Numbered from the stretch's first letter, positions 15,914 through 25,264 are shown. The stretch is DNA of 64,000 nt from Anaerolinea sp. (GCA_029975055.1 JARKPU010000022.1:1-64000), one strand, 5' to 3'. Made by a program: numbers and translations. Notes: generated by a model from the letters alone, not told the origin.

Positions 15914-17740
15914 ATGGCCCCCACCCCGCCTTCCATCCCTACCGGCGCGCTGGTGCTCTTCCACGGCAGGCCTGCCCGCGTCACCCGCACGGGCGAGCGC
16001 CTCGAGCTGGACCTGGGCGGCGAGACTCAGCGCGTGCGCCCCAAAGACGTCACCCTGCTGCACCCGGGGCCGCTGGGCAGCCTCTCCGAGCTTGTCCCGC
16101 TGGCCGGTGAGATGCGCGCCGCCTGGGAAATCCTGGCAGGCAGCACGCTCAGCCTGGCGGAGCTGGCCGAACTGGCCTTCGGCAAGGCCACCCCGGCCGC
16201 CGTGTGGGCCGCCTGGCAGTTCGTCGCCGATGGGCTGTACTTTTCGGGCACGCCGGAGCAGGTGCAGGCCGCCACGCCCGCCGAGCTGGCCACGCGCGAG
16301 GCCGCCCGCAGCGCCCAGGCCGCCGAAGAACGCGCCTGGCGGGCCTTCCTGGAGCGCGTGCGCCGCGGCGAGCGCGCCTCGGAAGATGAGCGTTACCTCA
16401 AGGAAGTGGAGCAGCTGGCCCTGGGCAGCGCTTCGCGCTCACGCGCCCTGCGCGAATTGGGCCGCGCCGAAACCCCGCAGGCCGCCCACGCCCTGCTCCT
16501 CGAGACGGGCCACTGGCCCCCTGCCTTCAACCCGCACCCGCGCCGGCTGGGGCTGCCCCTGCGCCCGCCCGACCTGCCCATCCCGCCCCTGCCCGATGAA
16601 CCCCGCCGCGACCTGACCCACCTGCCCGCCTTCGCCATCGACGACGAAGGCAACGAAACCCCCGATGACGCGCTCAGCCTGGACGGCGCGCGCGTGTGGG
16701 TGCATGTGGCCGATGTGGCCGCGCTTGTCCAGCCCGACTCCGACCTCGACCGCGAAGCGCGCGCCCGCGCCGAGACGCTTCACCTCCCCGAAGGGCACGT
16801 GCATCTCTTCCCCACCGCGTTGACCGCCGTCCTCGGCCTGGGAATGCAGCCGGTCTCACCGGCGCTCTCCTTTGGCATCGACCTCGATGCGAGCGGGGCC
16901 GTGCAGGGGCTGGAGATTACCCCCTCCTGGGTGCGGGTCGAGCGTCTCAGCTATGCGCAGGCCGAACGCAGAATGGATGCCGCCCCGTTCGCCGGTCTGG
17001 AAGCCCTCATGACCCTGCGCCGCGCCCGGCGCATCGCCGCGGGCGCCATTGATATCGACCTGCCCGAAGCGCACCTAAGAGTTGACGCAGATGGCGAAAT
17101 TCACATCGCGCCCATCTTGCCGCTGCGCAGCCGCCGCATGGTCGAAGAGGCCATGATCCTTGCCGGCGACGCCGCCGCGGCTTTCGCCGCCGGGCGCTCG
17201 ATCCCCCTCGCCTTCAGCGCGCAAGACTCGCCGGAGAGCATCGTCCCGCACGCCACCCTGGCGGGAATGTTCGCCATGCGCCGCCTGATGAAGCGCAGCC
17301 AGTACCGCGCATCGCCCGCGCCGCACGCCGGGCTGGGGCTGGCACAATACGCCCAGGTGACCAGCCCCCTGCGCCGTTACCTCGACCTTGCCGCCCACCA
17401 GCAGCTGCGCGCCGGACTTGCCGGGCGGGCGCTCATCGCCGAAAGCGCGCTCCTCGAACGAATCGGCATGGTCGAGGCTGCCCTGCCTGCCCTGCGCCAG
17501 GCCGAATATGCCTCCGAAAAACACTGGACGCTGGTTTACCTGCTGCGCCACCCAGGCTGGCGCGGCGAAGCCGTGCTGGTGGAGCGCCGCGGGGCGCAGG
17601 GCACATTTCTCATCCCTTCACTGGCGCTCGAGGCGCGCGTCGCGGCGGCCGCCGCGATCGACCTGGATGCGCGCACCGAGGTCGAAATCAGCTCCATCGA
17701 CCTGCCGGCGCTCGAATTTAGCATCAAAATTGCAATTTGA
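15914..17740 (+). CDS. RNB-domain ribonuclease (RNase II/R family)
   Basis: This 608-residue protein has an N-terminal SH3/cold-shock-like barrel (residues 5-50) and a helical insert. An RNB catalytic domain runs from about residue 235 to 530, and the C-terminus is short and only weakly S1-like. RNB enzymes degrade RNA 3'->5'. The catalytic loop reads I-D243-D-E-G-N-E-T249-P-D251-D252-A-L. Compared with the E. coli RNase II loop, three Asp ligands are kept and the one equivalent to D207 is Thr. The Arg-rich 'MKRSQYRASPAPHAGLGLAQYAQVTSPLRRYLDL' type region (residues 460-495) is intact. AAAGGA lies ten bases before the ATG. It is shorter than RNase R. Confidence 0.88.
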   Translation: MAPTPPSIPTGALVLFHGRPARVTRTGERLELDLGGETQRVRPKDVTLLHPGPLGSLSELVPLAGEMRAAWEILAGSTLSLAELAELAFGKATPAAVWAAWQFVADGLYFSGTPEQVQAATPAELATREAARSAQAAEERAWRAFLERVRRGERASEDERYLKEVEQLALGSASRSRALRELGRAETPQAAHALLLETGHWPPAFNPHPRRLGLPLRPPDLPIPPLPDEPRRDLTHLPAFAIDDEGNETPDDALSLDGARVWVHVADVAALVQPDSDLDREARARAETLHLPEGHVHLFPTALTAVLGLGMQPVSPALSFGIDLDASGAVQGLEITPSWVRVERLSYAQAERRMDAAPFAGLEALMTLRRARRIAAGAIDIDLPEAHLRVDADGEIHIAPILPLRSRRMVEEAMILAGDAAAAFAAGRSIPLAFSAQDSPESIVPHATLAGMFAMRRLMKRSQYRASPAPHAGLGLAQYAQVTSPLRRYLDLAAHQQLRAGLAGRALIAESALLERIGMVEAALPALRQAEYASEKHWTLVYLLRHPGWRGEAVLVERRGAQGTFLIPSLALEARVAAAAAIDLDARTEVEISSIDLPALEFSIKIAI

Positions 17741-17764
17741 CCCTTGGAAGCTCGATGCTATAAT
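17737..17764 (+). promoter_or_regulatory. sigma-70 promoter overlapping the ribonuclease stop
   Basis: TTGACC (17737-17742) is followed after 16 nt by TATAAT (17759-17764), which is preceded by TGC (extended -10). It should drive the secreted-protein gene at 17902. The 137-nt leader holds two direct copies of CAAATTTAAC (17787-17796, 17812-17821) 25 bp apart. Confidence 0.65.
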
Positions 17765-17901
17765 AGTAAATCGAAGGTGTTTTCCTCAAATTTAACCGGG
17801 GGATTCAGAAGCAAATTTAACGGTTGCGATTAAGCTTAAGCGGCCGGTGTGCGTCTCGATTTGACGGCAGGCCATCATCTTACTGCTCTGGGAGGGAATA
17901 A

Positions 17902-18546
17902 ATGAGCAATCGTAAGCCGTTGGTTACCACGTTGATTGTGGGAGTGATGCTGGTTTTGGTCGTCCTGGGGGGCGTTTGGAGTAGCACTTCCGCCCAAAAC
18001 ACCGTCCCCACCCATCGCCCGCCCACCCCAACCCCGCTGCCCGGTGACTTGACCGGCCAGTTCGGCGAAGGCACCTGCCTGCGCGGCAAGCTGGCGACCG
18101 ATAAGGAGCTGGACCTGTTCTTTATGCGCTACCCCCAAAAATTCCTCGACGTGCGCTGGGGCGGCGTGCAGAACCCCGCCGGCTCGGCCTGCCAGGAGGC
18201 CGTGGAGATGATCTGCACCATCCCGGTGCGCTTCCTGCCGCAGCGCGGCCAGCTCAATTATTACCGCGAGGGATTGGAAGTGCGCCAGTTCGTCAAAGGC
18301 AAGCTTGATGAGACCGAATCTTGCGCTCCCAAGGCGGTTTATTTTGAGTTGACCGGTTACGAGCGCTATATGTACGACCACAACAACGACCGTATCGGCT
18401 TCTTCATCTACAACCCCGAAAATAAAACCTGGGAATCCTGCCCGGACCTGACCTTCGACGCCGATGCGGGCGACCATGGCCGCCTGGTGTGCAATACCAC
18501 CCAGTGGGGCTTCTTCGCCCTGGGCTGGCCGGCCAAACCGAAGTGA
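17902..18546 (+). CDS. secreted protein of unknown function
   Basis: This 214-residue exported protein has a signal/anchor with a hydrophobic core at residues 9-25 and ends 'GGVWSSTSA'. A short Thr/Pro linker (residues 36-47) follows, then a globular domain with five or more cysteines (GTCLRG, ACQEAV, MICTIP, ESCAPK, ESCPDL, RLVCNT) that probably form disulfides outside the cell. Its signal segment closely resembles that of the three-repeat secreted protein at 22888-23997. GGGAGGGA lies before the ATG. I do not recognise the family. Confidence 0.75.
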   Translation: MSNRKPLVTTLIVGVMLVLVVLGGVWSSTSAQNTVPTHRPPTPTPLPGDLTGQFGEGTCLRGKLATDKELDLFFMRYPQKFLDVRWGGVQNPAGSACQEAVEMICTIPVRFLPQRGQLNYYREGLEVRQFVKGKLDETESCAPKAVYFELTGYERYMYDHNNDRIGFFIYNPENKTWESCPDLTFDADAGDHGRLVCNTTQWGFFALGWPAKPK

Positions 18547-18654
18547 TCTCCGCGGGCCTGGGGCATCCCCGGCCTGGCGGATCATGCGTTTGCCTTCTGC
18601 ACGGCGGGGCTCGCCGCACGATGCACCGGATAATCGAAGCACTCACGTCGTCCC

Positions 18655-18682
18655 GCGGGGTGATTGGGCCCAATCACCCCGC
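18655..18682. repeat. 28-bp perfect palindrome
   Basis: Two 14-nt arms (18655-18668 and 18669-18682) are exact reverse complements with no spacer, and TTGATTTT follows. Its place after the 18546 stop suggests a terminator. It could also be a dimeric operator for the envelope genes that start 18 bp later. Confidence 0.6.
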
Positions 18683-18699
18683 TTGATTTTCTCTCCTCA

Positions 18700-20199
18700 A
18701 TGAACTGCGAAACCGACCGCTCCAGCAAGATCTGCTCAGGCGCGCTCGCCGCAGGGCTGGCGTGCCTGTATCTCATCCTGCTCCCGTCGCACCTCACCTG
18801 GGCCAACTACGGCGGTGACAGCGGCGATTTTCTATCCGCCATCCTCACCGGGGGCGTCCCGCACCCCAGCGGCTACCCAACCTATATGCTGTTGGGCAGA
18901 GCCTTCCAGTTGCTGCCGTTTGGCAGCTCCTATTGGCGCGGCGCGCTCCTTTCGGCGCTGCCCATGGCGTGCGCAGCCGGGCTGCTCTGCCTGTGGGTCG
19001 CGCGCTTCGCCGCCCCGCAGCGCGGCCGGGGCTGGCTGGCGGGGCTGGCCGCGGGGCTGGCCTGGGGAACAGCCCCGTTGGTCTGGTCACAGGCGCTCAT
19101 CGTGGAGGTTCACGGTCTGCAGGCGCTGTTCGTCATGCTCTGGATGTGGTGGCTGGCGCTGCTAAGCGAAGGCAGCCGGGGCCGGTGCATCGGCGCGCTG
19201 GCCTTCCTCGCCGGGCTCAGCCTGGGGAATCACCTCACCATCCTCCTGCTTGCACCGGCTCTGCTGGCCGTGCTGGCGGTGCGCGCGCGCCGCGGCGAGG
19301 CCCCCGCCTTCTTCCTCGGCCAGGCCGGGCTGGCGGCTGCCGGGGCGCTGGTATATCTCTACCTGCCGCTCGCGGCGAGGGACTTCCCGCCGGTCAATTG
19401 GGGCAACCCGCAGTCTCTGCCCGGCTTCTTCTGGGAAGTATCCGGCGCGCCTTACCGCGGGCTGCTGTTCGACACCCCCGCCGGCGATCTGCTCTCGCGC
19501 CTCTCGGCCTGGGCACGCCTGATCCTCGAGCAGGTCGGCCTGCCGGGGCTGGTCTTCGGCGCGGTGGGGGCCGTCCAGGCCGCGCCCGCTCAGGCCGCCC
19601 CGCGCCGGCTGCTGTTGTGGGTCTTTGCCGTCTTCAGCATCTTTGCCATCGGCTATAACACCGCCGACTCGCTGCTCTACATGCTCCCGGCGTGCCTGGC
19701 CGCCGCAGCCTGGGCGGGGCAGGGCCTGGCCTATGCCTGGGGCCTGCGCTGGCGCGCCCTGCCCCTCGGCATTTTGCTCGCAGGCGGCATGGCGGCTTAC
19801 CTGCTCCTGCGCCTGCCGGGCAACCTCGCGCGGGTCGATGCGCGCGCTGCCGGCGACGCCGAAGCCTTCGCCCAGGCTTACCTCGCCGAAGCCCCGCACA
19901 ATGCCCTCCTCCTCACCAGCGCCGACGCCGACACCTTCCCGCTCTGGTACCTGCACTACGGCCTGCGCGCCCGCCCCGATGTGGCGGTGATCGTCCTGCC
20001 CCTCACCCAATTCGTGTGGTACCAGGAAACGCTGATCCACACCTACCCCCAATTGGCCTGGCCGCCGCTCGACCCATCTGCGCCCGCAAGCTGGGGAGAA
20101 GAAGCGGCCCGGCTCAACCCCGCGCGCCCCATCTGCCGCAGCCAGGTGGCACAGCCTGAAGGCGAAATGACCCCCACGGTGACCTATGCCTGCCATTGA
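18700..20199 (+). CDS. DUF2723 multi-spanning membrane protein (GT-C-like)
   Basis: A 499-residue integral membrane protein has about ten hydrophobic helices. Its first outside loop carries the DUF2723 hallmark G-G-D-S-G-D-F followed by V-P-H-P-S-G-Y-P, similar to the acidic loop of GT-C O-mannosyltransferases (TMEM260-like). It probably transfers a sugar from a lipid carrier on the outer face of the membrane. The soluble C-terminal part contains ALLLTSADADTFPLWYLHY, typical of this family. ATG 18700 is chosen; no clear Shine-Dalgarno sequence is seen. It overlaps the next gene by 14 bp. Confidence 0.82.
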   Translation: MNCETDRSSKICSGALAAGLACLYLILLPSHLTWANYGGDSGDFLSAILTGGVPHPSGYPTYMLLGRAFQLLPFGSSYWRGALLSALPMACAAGLLCLWVARFAAPQRGRGWLAGLAAGLAWGTAPLVWSQALIVEVHGLQALFVMLWMWWLALLSEGSRGRCIGALAFLAGLSLGNHLTILLLAPALLAVLAVRARRGEAPAFFLGQAGLAAAGALVYLYLPLAARDFPPVNWGNPQSLPGFFWEVSGAPYRGLLFDTPAGDLLSRLSAWARLILEQVGLPGLVFGAVGAVQAAPAQAAPRRLLLWVFAVFSIFAIGYNTADSLLYMLPACLAAAAWAGQGLAYAWGLRWRALPLGILLAGGMAAYLLLRLPGNLARVDARAAGDAEAFAQAYLAEAPHNALLLTSADADTFPLWYLHYGLRARPDVAVIVLPLTQFVWYQETLIHTYPQLAWPPLDPSAPASWGEEAARLNPARPICRSQVAQPEGEMTPTVTYACH

Positions 20200-21190
20200 G
20201 CCTGCCGCACTGCGCCGCGCCTGGAGCAAAGCCTGGGGCTGGCTGCGCCTGGGGCTGGGGCTGCTCCTCTTTGCCCTCTCGCTGCGCGAGATCGATTGGC
20301 CCCACCTGCAGGCGCAGCTCGCTCTGGCACAGCCTGCCTGGTTGTGGGCCGCGCTCCTTTCCACCCTGGCCGGTGCTGGAATCAAGATCCTGCGCTGGGA
20401 TGTGCTTCTGGCGGGCAGCGGCTTGAGCGCGCGCCCCAGCCTCCTGCGGCTGGGCGGGGCATTCTTGCTTGGGCAGGCGGCGAACATCCTGCTGCCGTTC
20501 CGCGGCGGCGAGGTGGTGCGCATCGGCTGGCTGGCCGCCGAAGACCGGCAGGATACCCTCCTGGCCGCCGTCTCCGTCTTCGTCGAAAAGTACCTCGACC
20601 TCGCCGCGCTGCTCCTGCTCGCGCTCTGGCTCGGCCCCACCCTGCCCATCGAATTCATCGAGCGCAGCCGCCGCTGGCTGGCCCCGCTATGCCTGGCGCT
20701 ATCGGCGCTCCTGGCGGCCGCGTTGTGGCTTGGCCCGCGCCTGTGGGGGCCGCTCAGCCGCAGCCTTGCCCGCCGCCCCAACGGCCGTTGGGTCGGACTG
20801 CTCCGGCGGGCAGACGGTTGGGCGGCCAATCTGCGCGCGCTGCGCCGGGCGCGGGTAATTCTGCCCGCCCTCGGCCTCACGGTCCTCGCCTGGCTGGTGA
20901 TGCTTTCCACCAACCTGCTCGTCTTGCGCGCCCTCGGCCTGAGCGCCGATGTGCGCGCTGGCAGCCTGGTGCTGGCGCTGGTGTACTTCGGGGTGGCCCC
21001 GGCCCTCATGCCGGGCAACCTTGGGCCGTTTTACTTCTTCGCCATGCTTGGGCTGGCCCCCTTCGGAATCTCCCAGGCAGAGCGCGGCGCGTTCGCCGTG
21101 ATCCTGCACGCCCTGGTCACCCTGCCGCCGCTCGTGCTGGCGGGGGCTTTCCTGGCGGGCAGCCGCTGGGTGGAAAGGGTGCGCGGATGA
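20186..21190 (+). CDS. lysylphosphatidylglycerol synthase-like membrane protein (AglD/UPF0104)
   Basis: This 334-residue protein has about eight transmembrane helices and the family signature A-N-I-L-L-P-F-R-G-G-E-V-V-R (around residues 100-115). This block is common to the membrane part of MprF-like and AglD-like proteins. Without a soluble aminoacyl-transferase domain it is more likely a flippase or polysaccharide-linked membrane protein than a lysyl-PG synthase. It overlaps the genes on both sides (14 bp before, ATGA after), so it belongs to one three-gene envelope operon. Confidence 0.83.
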   Translation: MPAIEPAALRRAWSKAWGWLRLGLGLLLFALSLREIDWPHLQAQLALAQPAWLWAALLSTLAGAGIKILRWDVLLAGSGLSARPSLLRLGGAFLLGQAANILLPFRGGEVVRIGWLAAEDRQDTLLAAVSVFVEKYLDLAALLLLALWLGPTLPIEFIERSRRWLAPLCLALSALLAAALWLGPRLWGPLSRSLARRPNGRWVGLLRRADGWAANLRALRRARVILPALGLTVLAWLVMLSTNLLVLRALGLSADVRAGSLVLALVYFGVAPALMPGNLGPFYFFAMLGLAPFGISQAERGAFAVILHALVTLPPLVLAGAFLAGSRWVERVRG

Positions 21191-22776
21191 TCTCCGTCAT
21201 CGTGCCCGTCAAAGACGGCGCAGGCACCCTCCAGGCCTGCCTCGATGCGCTGCTGGCTCAGGAAGGCCTGCGCCTGGGCGAAGATTACGAGGTCATCGTG
21301 GTAGATGACGGCTCGCAAGACGGCTCCGGCGACCTGGCCGAGCGCGCAGGCGTGCGCGTGATCCGCCAGGCCAACGCGGGGCCGGCGGCTGCGCGCAACC
21401 ACGGCGCGGAGCACGCCCAGGGGGGCATCCTGGCCTTCACCGACGCCGACTGCGCCCCCACCCCCGGCTGGCTGCGCGCCCTCACGGCCCCGTTCGCCAA
21501 CCCCGAGGTGATGGGCGTGAAGGGCGCCTATGCCACCCGCGAACGCGGGCTGGTGCCGCGCTTCGTCCAGGTGGAATACGCCCACAAGTACGCCCGCATG
21601 CGCCGCCAGGAACGCATCGACTTCATCGACACCTACTCGGCCGCCTACCGGCGCGAGGTCTTCCTGCAAAACGGCGGGTTCGACCCGGTTTTCCCCGTCC
21701 CATCCGTCGAGGACCAGGAATTCTCCTTCCGCCTGGCCGCCAAAGGCTACCGGCTGGTCTTCCAACCCTCGGCAGTCGTGCTCCACGCCCACGACCGCAC
21801 CCTGGCGGAATATGTGCGCCGCAAGTACAACATCGGCTACTGGAAAGCCGTGATGCTCAACTGGCTCCCCGAGAAGGCCTTCTCCGATGCGCACACACCG
21901 CCCTCGCAGCGCTGGCAGATCGTTCTGCTCGGCCTGGCCCTGCTGGGGGCGCTCGGCGGGCTGGCCTGGGCGCGCGCCGCCTGGCTGTCTCTCGCCGCGC
22001 TGGCGGGCTTCGCCCTTTCGGCGCTGCCGTTTGCCGCCTTCGTCTCCGAAGCCGACCCGCCGGTGCTGGCCATCCTCCCTGCCATGCTCCTGGCGCGCGC
22101 CGCCGCCCTGGGGGCGGGGGTCGTCTCCGGTTTCTTGCGCCGCCCGCGCGGGCTGCCGCGCAAAGGCTTCAGCCTCTCGCAGCGCGCGTTCAAACGGGGG
22201 ATGGACCTTCTCGGCGGGCTGCTCGGAGCGCTGCTTTCGGCTCCCATCCTGCTGATCGCGGCGGCCGCCATCCGGCTCGATTCTCCCGGCCCGGCTTTCT
22301 TCTCGCAGCTGCGCGCCGGCGAGGGCGGCCGCCCCTTCAAGATCTACAAGCTGCGCACCATGGTCTGCGGGGCCGAAGACCGCCTGGAAGACGTGCTGGG
22401 GGGCAATCATCTGCGCGGTGCGGCCTTCAAGATCCCGGCCGACCCGCGTGTGACGCGCGTGGGGCGCTTTTTGCGCCGCTGGAGCCTGGATGAGCTGCCC
22501 CAGTTTTGGAACATCCTCAAGGGAGAAATGAGCCTGGTGGGTCCGCGCCCCGAGGAACTGCGCGTGGTGGCCGCTTACAGCGACGAAGAGCGCCGGCGCC
22601 TGGCGGTGAAGCCCGGGCTCACCGGACCGATGCAGGTCTCAGGCCGCGGCGACCTGGATATGCCCGAGCGCCTGCGCCTGGAGCTGGACTACATCCAAAA
22701 CTACTCGCCGGGCAAGGACTTCGAAATCCTGCTGCGCTCGGTCGGCGCGATCCTTTCGGGCAAGGGGGCCTATTAG
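21187..22776 (+). CDS. GT2 glycosyltransferase fused to an undecaprenyl-phosphate sugar transferase
   Basis: This is a 529-residue two-domain protein. Residues 1-225 are a family 2 glycosyltransferase ([20 protein letters not shown], metal motif [19 protein letters not shown]). Two hydrophobic segments follow at about 240-320. Residues 335-529 are a bacterial sugar-phosphate transferase of the WcaJ/PssY type, with KRGMDLLGG, the [13 protein letters not shown] loop, [33 protein letters not shown] split by no gap, and [14 protein letters not shown]. The second activity starts repeat-unit synthesis on the lipid carrier and the first can add the next sugar. A strong terminator follows. Confidence 0.92.
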   Translation: MISVIVPVKDGAGTLQACLDALLAQEGLRLGEDYEVIVVDDGSQDGSGDLAERAGVRVIRQANAGPAAARNHGAEHAQGGILAFTDADCAPTPGWLRALTAPFANPEVMGVKGAYATRERGLVPRFVQVEYAHKYARMRRQERIDFIDTYSAAYRREVFLQNGGFDPVFPVPSVEDQEFSFRLAAKGYRLVFQPSAVVLHAHDRTLAEYVRRKYNIGYWKAVMLNWLPEKAFSDAHTPPSQRWQIVLLGLALLGALGGLAWARAAWLSLAALAGFALSALPFAAFVSEADPPVLAILPAMLLARAAALGAGVVSGFLRRPRGLPRKGFSLSQRAFKRGMDLLGGLLGALLSAPILLIAAAAIRLDSPGPAFFSQLRAGEGGRPFKIYKLRTMVCGAEDRLEDVLGGNHLRGAAFKIPADPRVTRVGRFLRRWSLDELPQFWNILKGEMSLVGPRPEELRVVAAYSDEERRRLAVKPGLTGPMQVSGRGDLDMPERLRLELDYIQNYSPGKDFEILLRSVGAILSGKGAY

Positions 22777-22827
22777 GTCGAAAGGCTCCCCAAAAGGTGA
22801 ATTCTGCAAAGGGAACCGAAGCAGGAA

Positions 22828-22860
22828 GGGGGGCGGCACTCGCATGCCGCCCCCCTTTTT
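22828..22860 (+). terminator. strong intrinsic terminator
   Basis: An 11-bp perfect G/C-rich stem (GGGGGGCGGCA/TGCCGCCCCCC, 6-nt loop) is followed by TTTTT. It ends the envelope operon on the plus strand. It may also slow transcription arriving on the minus strand from the gene ending at 22888. Confidence 0.92.
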
Positions 22861-22887
22861 AGGTATTCCTTCGATCCGGCCGCAAGC

Positions 22888-23997
22888 CTAGGGATACGTC
22901 GCGTTCCAGAACCAGTTGTAGGCGAAATAGCCCGATTTGGCCGATTCCAAGCGGATGGCAATGCGCTGCTTGCCCTTCATGCTCGCCGGAATGTCGAACG
23001 TGAAGGTAAGCGCGCCGCCCGCCCCGCTGTCGACCGTCGTCACCTCGGTTCCGCCCACGCCGCGCGTGCCGTAATCGTTCATTAGCACCTTGAAGGTATC
23101 CCCTGCCGGCAGGTTGCTGGTGAGGATGGTGACGGAGCCGTCTTTGACGACCGCCTGGATCTTGAAGGTCGGGATGACCCCTCTCGGCAGGCTGGGAGCG
23201 TTGGAAGGCGGCGTTTCTTTGCCGCAGGCTGTGGCGTTCCAGAACCAGTTGTAGGCGTAGTAGTGCGAGGTCGGCGATTGCAGGCGGATCGCGATGCGGT
23301 CCAGCCCCTTGAGCGCATCGGGGATGTCGAAGGTGAAGGTCAGCTTACCGCCCTCGCCCGAATCCACCGTGGTCACTTTCGTCCCGCCGATACCAAGCGT
23401 GCCGTAACGGTTCATCAGCACGTCGAAGTGGTCATTCTTCGGGAAGTTGGCCGTCTCGATGGTCACACTCTTGTCGCATTCCACCGAGACGATCTTGAAG
23501 GTTGGCACCCTGAAGCCCCCCGTCGAGCCGGCCCCGCCGGAGGCGTTCCAGAACCAGTTGTACGCAAAGTACCCGCTCGCGCTTTGCAGGCGGATGGCGA
23601 TGCGCGCGCTGCCCTTGAGGAAATCGGGGATGTTGAACGTCCACGTCAACACCCCGCCGGCCCCAGAGTTGACCGTCGTCACCTTTTGGCCGCCGATGCC
23701 GAGCGTGCCGTAGTAGTTCATCAACACGTCAAAGTCCACATTCTTCGGGAAGTTCGCCGTGCGGATGGTGACGGTTTTATCCGGATCCACCGAGACGATG
23801 AAGATCAGCGGCACCGGCCCTGGCTGTGGGGCCACGCGTGTGGGTTTGGGGGTGGCGGTATCTCTGGGCTCTCGGGTGGCGATCGTCCCCTGGTTCAATG
23901 GCGCGCCTGAAGAAGTGCTCCAGGTGCCCCCCACCAGGGCCAGCACCAACACGGCGCCGATGATCGCCATCAAAAAGGCCCTTTTGGTTTGAGTCAT
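22888..23997 (-). CDS. secreted protein with three about 90-residue repeats
   Basis: This 369-residue exported protein has a signal segment at residues 5-30, a Thr/Pro-rich spacer, and three homologous repeats ending near residues 149, 253 and 365. Each repeat follows the order ...VTI-x-(T/S)-x-(N/L)-P..., DVLMN-x-YGT-x-G-(I/V)-GG, (K/E)VTTV-(D/N)-SG-x-GG-x-LT, RIAIRL and YFAYNWFWNA. This looks like a beta-sandwich adhesion or carbohydrate-related module, but I recognise no named family. Two ATGs are adjacent; the second (23997) has better spacing from AGGAGG. It is the last gene of a three-gene secreted operon, 64 bp after the GH-A gene. Confidence 0.8.
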   Translation of the reverse strand: MTQTKRAFLMAIIGAVLVLALVGGTWSTSSGAPLNQGTIATREPRDTATPKPTRVAPQPGPVPLIFIVSVDPDKTVTIRTANFPKNVDFDVLMNYYGTLGIGGQKVTTVNSGAGGVLTWTFNIPDFLKGSARIAIRLQSASGYFAYNWFWNASGGAGSTGGFRVPTFKIVSVECDKSVTIETANFPKNDHFDVLMNRYGTLGIGGTKVTTVDSGEGGKLTFTFDIPDALKGLDRIAIRLQSPTSHYYAYNWFWNATACGKETPPSNAPSLPRGVIPTFKIQAVVKDGSVTILTSNLPAGDTFKVLMNDYGTRGVGGTEVTTVDSGAGGALTFTFDIPASMKGKQRIAIRLESAKSGYFAYNWFWNATYP

Positions 23998-24061
23998 CAT
24001 GTCCTCCTTTCTAAGCGATGAAACTGCCGCAGTCAGGGGGGTGCGGCAGGAACGCACAATT

Positions 24062-25216
24062 TCAACGCGGCGGGCAGAACGAAGACGGCGGCAGCGGTGC
24101 GGTGTACGCCTTGAAGGTCTGCCCGACGAGGGTCAACGTGCCGTTGCGCGGGTCATACAGGCTGCCGCCGTAATTGGTTAAATCGTCGTTCAAGCTGTAC
24201 CAGAACCAGCGCTGGGCCAGGTGGTAATCGTCGCCGGGCATGCCCAGGTTCGTATCGGTGGTGTAATACAGGTAGTCGAACGTCGCTTTCATGTAGTTCG
24301 CCGTGTTCTGCTGGCTGACGGTTTCATAATTTAAGGGCGGCGGCAGGGACTCGGACGGGAACAGGCTGCCGTATTCGGTGATCCACAGCGCCTTGTTCTG
24401 CTGGCCGCGGTCTTTCATCCACTGGCGCATCGCGCGGATGCGCTCGATGAATTTGTTGATGTTGTAGGTATCGGAGAAGTTCGTAATATGCACCGGCGTC
24501 CCCCACGAGGGTTGGTAGCCCTTCGGCACGCCCGTGCCCCAATCGTCGGGCACTTCATTCAAAATGAAGGAGTGGATAGACCAGAAATCGATCAACGCAC
24601 TGGCGGCGGCTGCCGAACCGGCCTTCACCTTCAGCCGTTCCCAGGCCAGGTTGAGGTAATAGAGGCGGATGGGCGTGGGCTGGACGATGCTGCCGAAGCC
24701 GATCTTCGCGTATGGATCGGCCGCGCGGATGGCCGTGGCGATGGCGTAATAGCGGTCGGCATATTGCTCGGCGGTGATGTTATCCTGGCAGACGCCGTCG
24801 CGGTTGCAGTAGGTAGTATCCGGCTCGTTGCCCACCTGCCAGTAGGAGCTGGGGTAGGCATTGGCGTTGGCCGCGGCGGCGGCGGCCGCCTGGGCGATGT
24901 CGAACGTCCCTGAAACCGGGTCCTTCACGCTGATCACGCGCAAGAAGGTCACATCCATCGGCAGGGTGCGGCTTGGGTCGTTCGTCCAATCCACAAGGCC
25001 GCCGATCTTCAATTGAACCAGGTCGGCGTTATAGGTGCTGTTCTTGGGCAGGGCAGCCACGCCAAAGCGGCAGTTCGACACGGGCGCCTTGGCGATGACC
25101 GGAAGATAGAAAATGTTGTCCATCCCCCCCTGGGCAGCCGGTGCGGTCTGCGCCGGGGCTGCCGAGACGGCTGCCAGGAAAAATACGGCAATGATGAGAA
25201 CGACTCTTCTGAACAT
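24062..25216 (-). CDS. secreted glycoside-hydrolase-like protein (clan GH-A type TIM barrel)
   Basis: This 384-residue protein has a signal peptide (residues 1-24, ending APA-QTA) and a short DNIFYLPVIAKA motif. A TIM-barrel-like domain follows with the clan GH-A hallmarks GNEPD (acid/base E131) and WITEYGS (nucleophile E281), 150 residues apart as expected for strands 4 and 7. The barrel also shows IDFWSIHSF and a C-terminal WFWYSLND. This fits a polysaccharide hydrolase or a non-catalytic relative, and the substrate is unknown. It is the middle gene of a secreted three-gene operon next to the exopolysaccharide genes. Confidence 0.8.
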   Translation of the reverse strand: MFRRVVLIIAVFFLAAVSAAPAQTAPAAQGGMDNIFYLPVIAKAPVSNCRFGVAALPKNSTYNADLVQLKIGGLVDWTNDPSRTLPMDVTFLRVISVKDPVSGTFDIAQAAAAAAANANAYPSSYWQVGNEPDTTYCNRDGVCQDNITAEQYADRYYAIATAIRAADPYAKIGFGSIVQPTPIRLYYLNLAWERLKVKAGSAAAASALIDFWSIHSFILNEVPDDWGTGVPKGYQPSWGTPVHITNFSDTYNINKFIERIRAMRQWMKDRGQQNKALWITEYGSLFPSESLPPPLNYETVSQQNTANYMKATFDYLYYTTDTNLGMPGDDYHLAQRWFWYSLNDDLTNYGGSLYDPRNGTLTLVGQTFKAYTAPLPPSSFCPPR

Positions 25217-25264
25217 ATTGTTTTCCCTCGATTGCGTTCGATTTCCCCCTCGGAACCCGGCCAT

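Noticed and set aside
20296..21186. Upstream extension of the sugar-transferase frame
   Set aside because: It lies inside the AglD-like gene in another frame; the GT2 domain begins exactly at the ATG at 21187 with a 4-bp stop overlap.
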